Assembly (NCBI GenBank): GCA_958510825.1
Contig: OY294046.1
Span: 52,787,664 to 52,851,663 of the forward strand
Source of the DNA: Brachypterus glaber
Taxonomy: Eukaryota > Arthropoda > Insecta > Coleoptera > Kateretidae
Length of the DNA stretch: 64,000 bases
Reading direction: 5' to 3'
This document shows positions 38,061 to 49,659 of this stretch, piece after piece. Position 1 is the stretch's first letter. Every line of letters starts with the position of its first letter. A model generated the notes under the pieces. It was not told where the DNA came from, did not search any database, and saw only the letters and a list, made by a program, of their open reading frames with translations. A program made the translations under genes and the position numbers.

Positions 38061-38407
38061 ATTTATATAATATTTGTATGCAAAATTATTAAAATTTCTC
38101 TTGGCAAACTTTGGTTTGTAATCCTTAAACCCATAATGTTAGCATATGTAAATTTTGACTTTCATTGATTAAAAAAATATTGTAAATCATGGTTTTATTT
38201 GATTAACTTAAATCTTATTTTTTTAAATTATTATAATGTTAAATTTTGATTTTAAAGCTTTATTTGAAAAAGTAAAAAGTATTTTATAGATTATTTTTAA
38301 GACTTTAACCAAACCAGGGCTCTAGCGGCTATAATGATTTAAAATTTTTTAACAGGTGGATGTCGAGGGGTAAATCGCTAAAAAAATTGTACATCTATAT
38401 AAAGGTT

Positions 38408-38611
38408 TATAAATTCCTTTTGGGAAGTAATCCCTTAAGATTTTCTCGGAATTTTCTTCAAGATCGCCTCGAAAAATCTTTAAACTTGCCTGAAAAAAGG
38501 TCCCACTTTTGGTAATTTTCAAGATTAGTAGAGGTAATCCTGGAAGAAATCAAGGTAATTTTGAAGGAAATTTCGAGGAAATGCTAAGGGATTGCCTACT
38601 AGAAGGAATTC
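38408..38611. repeat. Foldback repeat
   Basis: TTCCTTTTGGGAAGTAATCCC is mirrored by GGGATTGCCTACTAGAAGGAA, with inner TTCTCGGAATTTTCTTCAAG / GAAGGAAATTTCGAGGAAAT. Confidence 0.6.
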
Positions 38612-39087
38612 AGGTGTTCTTTTTTTTTCAAAAAATTACTATTTTTAAAAAATTTTAATATTGTAATTTTTTTCATGGGATGTTACGATAATATGAATAT
38701 TTTATAATTATTAGATTTATCTAATAATTATAATTTTAATTTGTATTTGGTAATATGTTTTTCTTAAAATAAAAAAATGAAAGTAATTTTTCATGTGAGA
38801 AAAAGAGAAATTTAGATAATTTATTTATGGATATATTTTTAATTGTTTAATGATTACAAAACATATGTCAATATTTGTATTTGTGAATTCCTAACTATGG
38901 GGGAAACATCCCCTCAGTCACAATGAAACAGCTAGTAAATTGAAGGAAAGGAGACTACCGAGATTGGCCTGTTAAAGATAAATTACGATGTTAAAACCAC
39001 TTATGGTTTTAAATGGATCATCATGTGAGCTTTCAAGGGACACAAAGCAATCTGCGGGGAAACGCTTAGTTCCGACATGAAGGCCAA

Positions 39088-39228
39088 TACTGCCCTACTA
39101 CGCTAAAAAGCAGTAACTCCATTTGTCACATAGCAGCGTTTTTAAAATATCACATCAGAGTTGACGTGAAAACGTCGCTATGCGACAAATGGAGTTACTG
39201 CTTTTTAGAGTAGTAGGGCAGAATATAG
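39088..39228. mobile_element. Palindromic MITE, family M1, copy 1
   Basis: TACTGCCCTACTACGCTAAA and its complement enclose GCAGTAACTCCATTTGTC arms. It splits the inverted Penelope-like copy. Relatives at 41912-42036 and 52935-53020. Confidence 0.8.
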
Positions 39229-39287
39229 TGTATAAATATTTATAGAACTAGTAGTTTCGGGTTTTAACCGTGTTGATGGATTATTAC

Positions 39288-39332
39288 TATCCGAGGTTTC
39301 GTCTCTTAATACTAGAGACATCTTCAGGGATA
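39288..39332 (-). ncRNA. Hammerhead-type ribozyme motif, degenerate copy
   Basis: The minus strand reads TATCC-CTGAAGA-T-GTCTCT..AGAGAC-GAAACCTC-GGATA. Same layout as the two plus-strand copies, but the cleavage triplet position reads CTC instead of GTC. Confidence 0.5.
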
Positions 39333-39363
39333 CTGATCACTCCTGGCTTGCGTACCTCTATTA

Positions 39364-39705
39364 TACAGGGTTATTTAGAAATTTAAGAGGTGATTCTACG
39401 TTAAAAATATGAAAAAAAGTTCCTATAAAGGTTAGTCCGAAAATGAGCCCTAAGGGAGCTACGACCCTCATAAGGGTACATCTAAAAAGTAGTTTTTACT
39501 TCATATTTCTGGAACTCTAAACACCACAGCAACAAACTTTTGCACGTACCTTAGCATTGATAAAGGCTATTATTTCATGTAATTTTAATTAGTAATTTTA
39601 ACCAGGGACGTGCACAATGGGGGCCGATGTCACTTTTTTGCTCCAAACATTTTTATCCGTGGATTTTTTGAAATTTTCTCAATAAATTATTAATCTTTAA
39701 TTGAT
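39364..39705 (+). mobile_element. F1 family half copy
   Basis: TACAGGGTTATTTAGAAATT, AAAAGTTCCTATAAAGG, GAGCCCTAAGGGAGCTACGA and AACCAGGGACGTGCACAATG. The last 300 bp match 21590-21985 inverted. Confidence 0.7.
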
Positions 39706-39905
39706 GATTTCCAGTTGTGTAGAAATCAGTGTTCCTCGATCACGTTTAGTGTATAAATACCGCCATTAGAAGATTCTAAAACCCCAGAAAACGACTAATC
39801 AATACAGTTTATATATAAGCGGTATAACGGACAAAATCGGCAGGCTTTTGAGGAAGAAGAATATCAAGCTTAAGCTTAATAATTATCTTCAAGCCATACA
39901 GTAAA

Positions 39906-40319
39906 TTGGGACAATGTTTTTCTTCAACTAAAGATAAAACACCGCTTCAGTCGGAGGGTGTTTATAAGTTCCCTTGTTCCTGTGGTACTTCTTATATTGG
40001 GGAAACAAAGAGGAAAATATCTACAAGACTGTCAGAACATGACAGAAATATCAGACTAAAACAGATAACGTTGTCAGCAATAGCCAAGCATGCTCATGAG
40101 ACCGGAAACAAAATCAATATGTCAGAAACAAAACTAATTGTTTGTGAACCAAGGGAATTTCCAAGAAAAATAAGGGAAAGCATAGAGATTTATAAACACC
40201 CGAATAATATGAATCGTGACCCCGGGTTTAAGTTACCAGTTGTGTGGAAATCAGTGATCCGTAACGGATCACCGGTATATAATAGAGGTACACAAGGCAG
40301 AAGTTATCAGTATCCCTGA
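39906..40319 (+). pseudogene. Penelope-like element GIY-YIG endonuclease (C-terminal fragment)
   Basis: Reads EGVYKFPCSCGTSYIGETKR then KISTRLSEHDR, SAIAKHAHETGN and RKIRESIEIYKHPNNMNRDP. The GVY/SYIG pair, the Arg in STRL, the Glu in RESIEI and the CxC ... H ... H pattern are those of the GIY-YIG domain at the C-terminus of Penelope-like polyproteins, where it nicks target DNA. The reverse transcriptase that should precede it is absent, so this copy is 5'-truncated. The apparent start is not an ATG; homology is clear from about 39950. The stop lies at the edge of a ribozyme motif. Confidence 0.85.
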
Positions 40320-40780
40320 AGATGTCTCTAGTATTAAGAGACGAAACGTCGGATAGTAATAATCCATCAACAAGGTTAAAATCCAAAACTACTAGTTCTA
40401 TAAATATGTCTAACAGTGTATAAATATGTTTAAAATAAGCGTTTCCCCGCAGATTGCTTCATGTTCCTTGAAAGCTCACATCTAAAACCATCAGTGGTTT
40501 CAACATCGTAACTTATCTTCAACCTGTTTCGATTAAAAAATTCATCAGTACATTAAACATGTTCCCATCATCCTATGGAACTCAAATTAAGTGCATACTA
40601 TCAGTTTAAAGTGCAGTTCAATCCACCACAAGGTGGTGCTTATCCTCCTACAGGCCACTACCCTATAGGGATCTCGGTAGTCTCCTTTGAAAAGTTGGAA
40701 ATTCTTCAATAAAAAAATTGAGCTGATTTGCTTTTTTTTTGACATTACTTGTTTTTCTTGGAAAAAAAGTTGGTTTGGAC
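40188..40780 (+). mobile_element. Penelope-like 3' unit, tandem copy 1
   Basis: From TTTATAAACACCCGAATAAT through the ribozyme motif, CAATCTGCGGGGAAACGC-type sequence, and CCACAAGGTGGTGCTTATCC to TTGCTTTTTTTTTGACATTA. Repeated next door at 40788-41373. Confidence 0.8.
40311..40355 (+). ncRNA. Hammerhead-type ribozyme motif, copy A
   Basis: Stem I TATCC/GGATA closes a core CTGAAGA, one extra T, stem II GTCTCT..AGAGAC, then GAAAC-GTC. Minimal type I hammerheads are known in Penelope-like pseudo-LTRs. The extra T and the very short stem III depart from the textbook form, so activity is uncertain. Confidence 0.6.
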
Positions 40781-40787
40781 TTTTTAT

Positions 40788-41373
40788 TTATAAACACCCG
40801 AATAATATGAATCGTGACCCGGGGTTTAAGTTACCAGTTGTGTGGAAATCAGTGATCCGTAACGGATCACCGGTATATAATAGAGGTACGCAAGGCAGGA
40901 GTTATCAGTATCCCTGAAGATGTCTCTAGAATTAAGAGACGAAACGTCGGATAGTAATAATCCATCAACAAGGTTAAAATCCGAAAATACTAGTTCTATA
41001 AATATGTCTAACAGTGTATAAATATGTTTAAAATAAGCGTTTCCCCGCAGATTGCTTCATGTCCCTTGAAAGCTCACATGATGATCCATCTAAAACCATC
41101 AGGGGTTTCAACATCGTAACTTATCTTCAACCTGTTTCGATTAAAAAATTCATCAGTACATTGAACATGTTCCCATCTTCCTATGGAACTCTAATTAAGT
41201 GCATACTAATCAGTTTAAAGTGCAGTTCAATCCACCACAAGGTGGTGCTTATCCTCCTACAGGCCACTCCCCTATAGGGATTTCCTTTGAAAAGTTGGTA
41301 ATTCTTCAATAAAAAAATTGAGCTGATTTGCTTTTTTTTGACATTACTTGTTTTTCTTGGAAAAAAAGTTGGT
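40788..41373 (+). mobile_element. Penelope-like 3' unit, tandem copy 2
   Basis: Nearly identical to 40188-40780 (small indels: GATGATCC restored, short loss near 41280). Starts mid-gene with the last ~43 codons (IYKHPNNMNRDPGFKLP). Partial tandem copies of this kind (pseudo-LTRs) are characteristic of Penelope-like elements. Confidence 0.8.
40909..40953 (+). ncRNA. Hammerhead-type ribozyme motif, copy B
   Basis: Same as copy A with one loop change (AGAATTA for AGTATTA). Core CTGAAGA, GAAAC-GTC and stem I TATCC/GGATA all kept. Confidence 0.6.
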
Positions 41374-41809
41374 TGGGGAGAAAATGCCTTCGCTACGGCT
41401 CTTTTTGGATTTATTAACTAGGTGTACCCAGGTATGCCTAGACAACATTCGTGAATTTAACTTTCTTCTATGACGATTTTTAGATTTTGTGTATGAGTTA
41501 CATCCATGGGTAAACTCAGAATCCAGCCATCTTTGTTAAATCCTATATAAATAGGGCCCTACAATCTGCCAAATCAATCAAAGCGTGTTACAGACTAGTT
41601 AAAATTATATAATATAATTAAAATTATACTTAATTTTTTCTCAAATTAAAAAAATATTATATATTTTTTGTTGGGAGAAAAAGTGAACGAGTTAGGAAAT
41701 AACCGAGAAGACACAAAATTCACTTTTAATCAGTATAGAATATATTATTTTTTCACCAAACGTCAGGTTTGCTCCCATGGGGAGGTAAGGACCTTTTTTT
41801 TTAGTCATC

Positions 41810-41880
41810 AAAATTTTCTGTCAGGGTAAAGCTTTTTTTTTTAATTGGGGAATTTCTCAATTTTAAGTTGGGAAATATTT
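41810..41880 (-). repeat. Inverted repeat arm, partner at 35727-35800
   Basis: TTCTCAATTTTAAGTTGGGA and the T-run before it mirror 35727-35800. 41380-41810 before it holds unassigned AT-rich DNA. Confidence 0.5.
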
Positions 41881-41911
41881 GTGCCTTGTGGTTCGAAATA
41901 AACGTGTAATA

Positions 41912-42036
41912 CTCCTCTGCCTTACTAAGCTACAAAGTATTCTTAGCAGCGTTTTTTAAAATATTACATCAGATTTGACAGGAAAATGTCGCTATGCGAC
42001 AAATGGAGTTACTGCTTTCTAGCTTAGAGGGCAGTA
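41912..42036. mobile_element. MITE family M1, copy 2
   Basis: CTGCCTTACTAAGCTACAAA and TCTAGCTTAGAGGGCAG ends with GCGACAAATGGAGTTACTGC inside, as in 39088-39228, but the left arm has diverged. Confidence 0.75.
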
Positions 42037-43140
42037 TTATACGAATTCTTTGTATATTATGTACTTTGAAACACTATTTCTCAACCTAAAGACTAATGAT
42101 TCTAAAAGTTTGGTAAAATATACCTAAAACATAATAAAATTTTAGTTAAATTTAATGGTCCTGAGTTTCACCATAGAGTGTGAGGTGTCCTTTACATCGG
42201 TGACTTATTAGTACCTAATAATTATTAAAAATTTACGATTTGCATATAATAAATGTTAAGATAAACTTTCACCAATAAAAAAATTATCAATAGAAATTGA
42301 AAACAAGAATTCATGCTATAGTTGCCTAAATATGCAAGTACATACACTACAAAACACATGACAAAAAATTATTTATTAATAATTTGGTAATAATACATTT
42401 AGTAATAAATACCTATTACTGATATTAAATAATTTCATATACTGCCATTATGCAGATATTGTATTAAATATTTAGACATAAACGTAGCATGTTTATGTAA
42501 AAAATGGTCTGTAAAATTAATACATGGATTATACATATACTGGATAGATTATAAAAGAACTGACACTTGTAAATTTTAACTTTTTTTATAGATTTTTAAA
42601 ACAGTGTATCTTCGTTAATAACAGAGAGAATAACGTGAATAAAAAAACAAAATGTTCATAAAAGATAGGACTAAAGTATGATTCCAATTAACATCCGCTG
42701 TTATTGCTGATTTGCCCCACAGGGTGTTACAAATTTGGGGAAAATATCTTCTTCTTACTTGTTCACCCTGTATATTCTCAAATTGATATCAGAATAAAAA
42801 AAATTACCATAGCATCGTTACTAAAGACTCAACTTGCAGTACAAAAAAAAAATAATGAAAATCAGATAAGCAATTCGCTAGGAAATCAACATTAAATATG
42901 TGGAAAATTAGTGTCCGGTTAATTTTGCGGTCGAGTGTAAAAAAATCTCAAAAAGCACCCGAACGGTTAGTTTGGAATATTCAGGGGATGTCCCTTAAAC
43001 ATTATCAAAAAAAATCAGAGGTAATAGAACTTGATTTAAACTGACAAAACCACACCATGTGCATGATCTTTTGCATTGACTGCATAGGGTCTATAGGCCT
43101 ACAAACAGGATTTCGGATTCCCAAATTTATAGAATTTTTA
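42037..43140. other. Intergenic DNA, no gene
   Basis: AT-rich. A small inverted pair ACAGGGTG / CACCCTGTA at 42720-42772 is MITE-like. Near 42900-43130 sequence is more complex but has no readable protein. Confidence 0.4.
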
Positions 43141-43474
43141 ACCGACTTCCAAAAAGAAGGAGGTTATCAATTCGACGTGTGACTTTGTTTTTTTTATGTT
43201 TGTTCCCGCATAACTTTGGAACGAATGAACGGAATTTGATGAAACTTCTTGCAACTTAAAGAGGGCAATTTCACTTAAAAACGGCTTAATTTGGTTCTAC
43301 TACCAACCATATTTTTAGAGAAATATCGGATAACTCGGATGAGCCGGATAACTTGATTAAGGGGTCACTCAAATATTGCGGCACACTGAAAATCTTTTAA
43401 ATGAAGGACAATTATAATTAAGCTTAGATGAAGTTACAAATCTTCAAGTTCTGTGTCTCTAAAAAGTAAAAAAT

Positions 43475-43700
43475 AAAAACTTTTCGCAAAAAAAATTAAC
43501 CGACTTCTGTGTCTCTAAAAAGTAAGAAATAAAAAATACTTAAGTCGGTGCCAATTTCACAGCAAACAATAATAAAATAATGAAAAAACAATTGTTAGTA
43601 ATAAATTTAGGGAATGGTGAAATTGGCACCGATTTACGTATTTTTTATTTTTTACTTTTTAGAGACACAGAAGATGGTTCATTTTTTTTGCGAAAAGTTT
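43475..43700. repeat. Foldback repeat with GGTGCCAATTTCAC arms
   Basis: Left arm CTGTGTCTCTAAAAAGTAAG ... GTCGGTGCCAATTTCAC is mirrored to 43690. Just before it, CCGACTTCCAAAAAGAAGG (43142) and CATAACTTTGGAACGAATG (43208) belong to a repeat also seen near 21165. Confidence 0.7.
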
Positions 43701-44148
43701 TTTTATATTAAACACTTGAATTTTAAATAGCTAATTAATACACTATTATATCTGCAGTTAATATTAAAAAGCATAAAAATTAATGATTGCCTACCTATAA
43801 TTAATTAATTTTCTTATGTTTAAAAATATTTCGCCATATACTATGAATAGTATTACGTTACTATGCATAGTATTAAATTAGTATTAAAGCCTTCAAATAT
43901 AGAAGGTATATTTTTTCGTGTAACATAAAGTTGCAAGTAGTCGTTAAAAAAAATACCTTTTAAGTTTAAATAAAATTTGAGTTCTCAGTTAAAATTATTT
44001 TATGATAAATCAAAAAAAAATCCAAATTATTTTAGGATAAGTTCAAAAATTAAATTGTGTTCATCATATATAGATTTTTTTTAATAACCTTATATTTACC
44101 CAATAAACAGATGGACAGGTAGACTTTTAAGCTTATAAGGGTGTTAAT

Positions 44149-45268
44149 GAATACGTGGGCCAAAAGTATAGGGCGTTAGGAAATTTAAAAATAAGCGGAA
44201 TAGTGCCCATAAATATGTATCCTTAGAGCTTTAGTTATCGAGGTACGGCATGGTAAAGTTTTTCAAAAAAAAAATATATCTTTTGCATATCTAAAGATTG
44301 GTTTATGAAATAATTTGAAATTTGTGCTAGGATTTGTCCTGGATAACCTACACTGTAAATGAAAATATGGTAATTTTACAGCAAATAAAGTAGGTCATAT
44401 GTTGCTAGCAAAGAAAGTGGTAAATTTAAATCAGTACTGTAAATTCACAGTTATCTGTAAAAATGTGAATTTTTACCTGTGATTTCACAGTAATTTAAGC
44501 ATCGAATTTTATGTGTATTTCAAGCAGTATTACGGCTCTTGTAATTTTGGGAGAAAAAGTGTCGGATTTTTGGACCACATGCATGAATTTTAATGCAAAA
44601 TTATTGTACCGACAGGAAAAGAGCTGAGATTTTACTAAACCCAGTAATATTGAGGTTAATTTAATAAATATTGTAAATTCACATTCTGACATTGTAAATT
44701 TGCTTTAATTATTACAGTTAAAACTACTGTAAGATTGACGGACAAATTTAGAGTGTACGTGATTTGGTTCTCTCAATTGCCACGCCACTCACTTTAATCC
44801 AAATATGACCTTTTTGGTTTGGACTTTTTTGGATTCTCTGTTGATTTTTAAAGCAAAAACTGTTCTTACACTTTTGTCTTAAAAAACGCACTGTTTCCAA
44901 GATAATAATTATTATTATAATTATTATTATAATTATTATTATAATTATTATTATAATCTATGAACCGAAGTCCAAAATATCGAAAATTTCGGTTCATATA
45001 TTGTGGAATATCTAGGAAACAGTGCGTTTTAAGAAAAAAGTGTAAGAACAGTTTTTTGCTTTTAAAATCAACTATAAATCTATCAAAAAGGTCAGATTTG
45101 TATTAAAACCAGTGTCGTGGAAATTTCATTTTAATTATGGGAAACACCCTGTAACTAGAAAACTAAAGCTCTAAGGCCTTAAGGATACATGTTTATGGGA
45201 AATATTACGCCTATTTTTGCAATTCCTACACGCCCTATACTTTTGGCACACGTATTCATTAACACCCA
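44149..45268. mobile_element. 1.1-kb foldback element with ~115-bp ends and nested palindrome
   Basis: GTGTTAATGAATACGTGGGC ... GTATCCTTAGAGCTTTAG at the left is mirrored at 45155-45268. Inside, 44810-45110 is a second palindrome (GTTCTTACACTTTTGTCTTA arms, ATTATTATA centre). 44345-44750 breaks the symmetry, so is likely an insertion. Confidence 0.65.
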
Positions 45269-45943
45269 AACGAATTGAAACGGATAATTTGTTGAAAATA
45301 GAAATAATTAAAACGGATTAAAAATATATTATTTTTATCCGATTGAATCTGAAATTTTTTATATGGCTGCTTCGGTGGTAACAAGTTGAACCTCGGGTAT
45401 AGATTAGTCCTGTATATATTTTGAATATTATTAAAAGGCACTTAAATCAATTTAAAATAAATCGTTATTGTTAAGAATTTGCAAATCTCTACATTTTAAC
45501 CGCCCATCAACATGAAATGTCAATAGTTCAAAAAGCATTTGTTTAACTCGCACTTTCTATGGTTTATATTCTACAAGATAGATGCTTCTAGTTATTATAC
45601 TCTTTATAGCTCTATATTTAAAGAGCATTATAAGATGGTTTTTAAATTCCCAAAATCGTCAAAATTTATCCCAGATTAAAACTTTTCCCAAATTATCCCA
45701 GATTAAAACTTTTTAAAGTGTTTTAAACGCAGTGACTAATATCTAAAAGGTATTATGCTGCTCTCGTATAAGGGAGTTACGCGCACCGCACCCGAATTGG
45801 TATGATCCTCTCTTGAAGTCTATTTCAGACACGGATAACAGAACCAATTAAGGGGACTTTTCGTTTCATAATTGGAAAAAAATAAACTTTTTTTTTTTGT
45901 GAAAAGAATATTGTATTTATTGAACTGATTTCATTTGGACATA
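45269..45943. other. Intergenic DNA, no gene
   Basis: AT-rich. ATTATCCCAGATTAAAACTT is repeated twice near 45668-45715. Nothing else stands out. Confidence 0.4.
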
Positions 45944-46601
45944 CAGTGCAGTCCAAAAGTTACCCCCCCTTTAACTTTTGAACGAGTTGAGAAATCGACT
46001 TCAAATTTTAACTCTTAAATAAGACAACTTAAACTATCTTTTAGCATATATTTGATATTTTCAGCTCTTAAAATGTGGACAGGGGGGCATGGAGGGATAT
46101 TTTTTTAAATAGAAAGGGGGATCGTGTGATACATCATTTTAAAGCTTATAAAATTCTCTATTTAAACTAACATTTTTAAATTTTTTAAAAATGTTTTTTA
46201 AGGTTTTGATTTTTCAATTTTTTGTGTTAAAACATTCGATTTTTTAATTTTTTTTTATAAATTCTTATTTATGTCAACTAAAATTAGTTTAAAAGTATAA
46301 TTAACATTTTTTTATGATGAAATAGGCATTTAAAAAAAAATATTTGTTTTTTTTTTAGAGGAATTTTGACATTAATACCCATTTTAAACCCAAAAAAACT
46401 TTTTTTTTTAAATTTAAAAATATGGAGTTTCCATTTAAAAAATTGTGCCCCCATGCCTCCCGGCCCACATTTTAAGAGCTGAAAGTATTAAATATATGCT
46501 AAAAGATAGTTTAAGTTGTCTTAAAAGTTCCAAATTTGAAGTCGATATCTCAACTGGTTCAAAAGTTAAGAGGGGGGGGGGGTGACTTTTGGACCGCTCT
46601 G
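45944..46601. mobile_element. TA-flanked foldback element T3, copy 1
   Basis: Starts CAGTGCAGTCCAAAAGTTAC and ends GTGACTTTTGGACCGCTCTG between TA dinucleotides. Arms run through a C/G homopolymer, AACTTTTGAACGAGTTGAGA and AAGACAACTTAAACTATCTT. Fits a Tc1/mariner-mobilised MITE. Confidence 0.8.
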
Positions 46602-46639
46602 TATTTATAAAACATATGAAGAATATAAAAACTTTTTTT

Positions 46640-46920
46640 TTGCATTTTTAGTACATTTTGACCACTTCGGAGGGCGTCTTCCTAATGTTAACATTAGGAA
46701 GACTCTGTACTGTATCAAGCCTAATATAAATAAATATAATATATAAATAGTCGGTAGATGGAACTACGATGACTAACTGTAATGTGGGTTGCTGGTGAAA
46801 CTGTAAACACATTTCAGGGTGGATGCGAGTTCTGTTGAGGACCGTGCTTCGGAGGGCACGTAAAGATGGCGGTCCCGTCAATTAGGCCATAGCAGCGAAA
46901 AACTACGTTAAATGATTAAA
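46640..46920 (-). repeat. Possible 3' end of a retroposon
   Basis: Minus strand has GGGACCGCCATCTTTACGTG and a CGTGC..GCACG stem-loop. It differs from its surroundings in base content. A SINE or RTE-type 3' end is my guess only. Confidence 0.35.
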
Positions 46921-47075
46921 CAAACAAACAATATATAAATATAAAGTTTTAATAACATTAACTTTTTGATTGGTGGATCTGCCCCTGGTTAAATGGTTAA
47001 TTTTTTTATTCCATGATAGAGTAGTATTTATTATACTATTCACAGTACCTGTGCTAGAATATTATAATACTGTAC

Positions 47076-47645
47076 ACTCAGAAAATTTCGTTGTATTTTT
47101 AATACTGAATGTTATTTGTTAATACATATTTTTAATTTATATCGCCACCATTGGTATTTAATACTTTACTTCTGATATTAAATACTGCAATGTGTGTATT
47201 CTAAACAACATGTTGTCATACCGACTGATACATTTGGATCCCCACGCATCATGTGTTTATTAATACTGTAACATTTGGTAAATTATATCACAGTTATAGT
47301 TTGGTATACTTTAAGTTGTATTTATTACTAATAAAAATATTGGTATCATTTCCGATTGTTAATTTTTATGAATACTGTAAACTAGAGCAGTAATACAACT
47401 TAACAAGAACTCAAAGTATACCATACTACAAGTGTGATTCGATTTACCAAATGTTACAGTAATTTTTACTATGACATGCTAGCTTTATTAAACACATGTT
47501 GCGTGGGGATCCAAATGTACCAGCACGTTGTGATGTGGTAACATATTGTATATAATACACACATAGTATTATTTAATATCACAAGTAATGTATTAGATAA
47601 CAATGGTGGCGATATAAATAATATTTACAAATAAAATTTAGTATT
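47076..47645. mobile_element. Foldback element with ACACTCAGAAAA end
   Basis: Left arm with TATATCGCCACCATTGGTAT ... GGATCCCCACGCATCATGTG is mirrored by GTTGCGTGGGGATCC ... ATGGTGGCGATATA. The extreme left end recurs inverted at 51908-52016. Confidence 0.7.
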
Positions 47646-47919
47646 TAAATTAAAATCAGTTGCTTTTCACCCGTGAAACGAGGAACGAGTACTTTTGGCA
47701 AGAATAATGTAATCCGTTAATCGCGTTTATTTTTTAGCATCAAGTGTTTTAGTATAGTTATTTATTTATTTATTTGCTATCTTAGATATGCCCTGGATTC
47801 GATTTTATATATTTTATAGTGATTGTATGAATGATGTGCAGTAAAATGACGAACATTTGATTATATTGGAGTAAGAAGAGAATTTTATGTTTTTTAATCA
47901 TTTTTTTATTATGCTGATA

Positions 47920-48760
47920 AATTTAGGAGCGATTATTTCACACTATATATTCCAAGCTATGCGCATGCCTGAGAAATATCTGTTATATATTTTTAACGAT
48001 TCACTCACAGCAGTAATGAGGAGAATCCAGCGCATGCGCACTGATTCTGCATATTGTTACACCAGGCAAGCATTTATTTTTTAATTAGCTAAAGCTAAAT
48101 TATTTAGCCTAGATATAATCCTATTTGATTCTTAAAATATATCGCCTTCTAAATTCTGAAATATCGTATCTGAAAAATGCCTCCCATTAAAAAAAAACAC
48201 CAAACCAGCAAACTACCAAACCAAACCATTGTTAACGTAAACCAACGCCTCCCATTAAAAAAAAAACACCAAACCAGCAAACTACCAAACCAAACCATTG
48301 TTAACGTAAACCAATGCCCCCATTAAAAAAATCAAACAGAAATTCTTGAGTATTTTAACAATATTTTGCTATATATTCTAACAAAAAAACTAGTGTACTG
48401 GTAGTAGTAGTTTGGAAGTTTGCTGGTTTGGTGTTTTTTTTTTTAATGGGAGGCGTTGGTTTACGTTAAGAATGGTTTGGTTTGGTAGTTTGCTGGTTTG
48501 GTGTTTTTTTTTTAATGGAAGGCGTTGGTTTACGTTAATAATGGTTTGGTAGTTTGCTGAGGAGGTGACTTTTGGACCGCACAGTATACTCTGATATAGA
48601 ACATAAAACATTGTTTAATGCTGTAATACTCTGATATATGAATTTATAGTCTGTAATGCTTTCTTGCCAATGACCATAAACATAACCTATAAAACAGATA
48701 TTTCTCAGGCATGCGCATAGCTTGGAATATTTAGTGTGAAATAATCGCTCCTATAAATTT
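47920..48760. repeat. Outer inverted pair with GCGCATGC arms
   Basis: GAGCGATTATTTCACACTAT and AAGCTATGCGCATGCCTGAG (47928-47972) are mirrored at 48700-48755. It encloses the inverted tandem repeat below. Confidence 0.65.
48178..48557. repeat. Inverted array of 72-bp tandem units
   Basis: Two direct units at 48178-48320 (ACCAAACCAGCAAACTACCA, TTAACGTAAACCAA, CGCCTCCCATT) and two in reverse at 48410-48557, around an AT-rich centre. The right array runs straight into a T3-type end GTGACTTTTGGACCGCACAG (48565-48584). Confidence 0.8.
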
Positions 48761-48980
48761 TGATTTGGCAACTAACACGTGAAGAAGTTTTTATACCTAC
48801 AGAATTTTTTTACATACTAGCGCATGCGCAAATATAATTACAAATTATAAAAAACAGCCTTGTAAACAGCTAACTCAACCAACAGCAAACACGAAAAGGA
48901 AAGAAGGAAAAGAAAAAGAAAAGGTCTTACAGAAGACTGGAAATTTTTTATAATCAAAACAGGAGTGGGCATGGTGCCAA

Positions 48981-49659
48981 CCCAGACAGCACATGATATC
49001 TTAAAGACGTCTTTTTTAGATCTTAATTATGTCTGGACGCCTAAAGACGTGAAAAGGATATCTTATGGACTTCTTTTTAGGGATGTTTAAAAGATATCTG
49101 ATTATGATGTCTATAAGATGTCTTTTAAGTATCGGTACAAGACATCTTAACTTCGATACTCATCGCTAAAAATAAATTAACCACAATCAACTATTTAAAA
49201 AAAAATATATAATTTTTTAAAGATCTTTTTTTGAAAAACAAAAAATTAAAAAAAAAAAATTCTTTTTACGAAAAACGAAAAAAATTAAAAAAAATCAAAA
49301 AAGAAATTTTCAAAAACTGAAAAAAAAAATAATTTTTTTTTTTAAATCACATTTTTTTAAGATCTTTTTTTGGCAAATAAATTACCTCTTGTTCTAGTTA
49401 TTATTATGCTTTTTATATCAATACGACCGTACCTAGCAACGTAAATGGGAGTGGTCATTATGTTGTAAAGTCGCCTGTGCATGGCGTCTGTAAGGCGTCT
49501 TAAAAAAGATGTCTTAAAGACGTTACCTTTTGTAACATACGACGTCGTTAAGGCGTCTTTAAGATGCATATACGGCGAAAATCGACGTTCCTAAGACGTC
49601 TTGAATGACGAGCTACGACATCTTTAAGATCTCTTTAAGTCATCTTTGTGCTGTCTGGG
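48981..49659. mobile_element. TIR element T1, copy 2
   Basis: Same ends, length (679 bp) and palindrome-rich arms as 32213-32891, differing at scattered positions. High similarity implies recent movement of both. Confidence 0.85.

Larger units (their letters stand above)
38910..39362 (-). mobile_element. Penelope-like element 3' region, inverted copy
   Basis: Reverse complement of parts of 40310-40700: GGAGACTACCGAGATTGGCC, TTACGATGTTAAAACCACT, CAATCTGCGGGGAAACGCTT, then, after an inserted MITE, GTATAAATATTTATAGAACT and the ribozyme motif. It makes an inverted/direct arrangement with the copies to the right, common for this class. Confidence 0.7.

Noticed and set aside
48390..48611. 73-codon minus frame with repeated NVNQRLPLKKK
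   Set aside because: Translation of the 72-bp tandem unit; no sign of selection.
48030..48840. GCGCATGCGC sites as NRF-1 promoter elements
   Set aside because: They sit in inverted-repeat elements with no gene start nearby.
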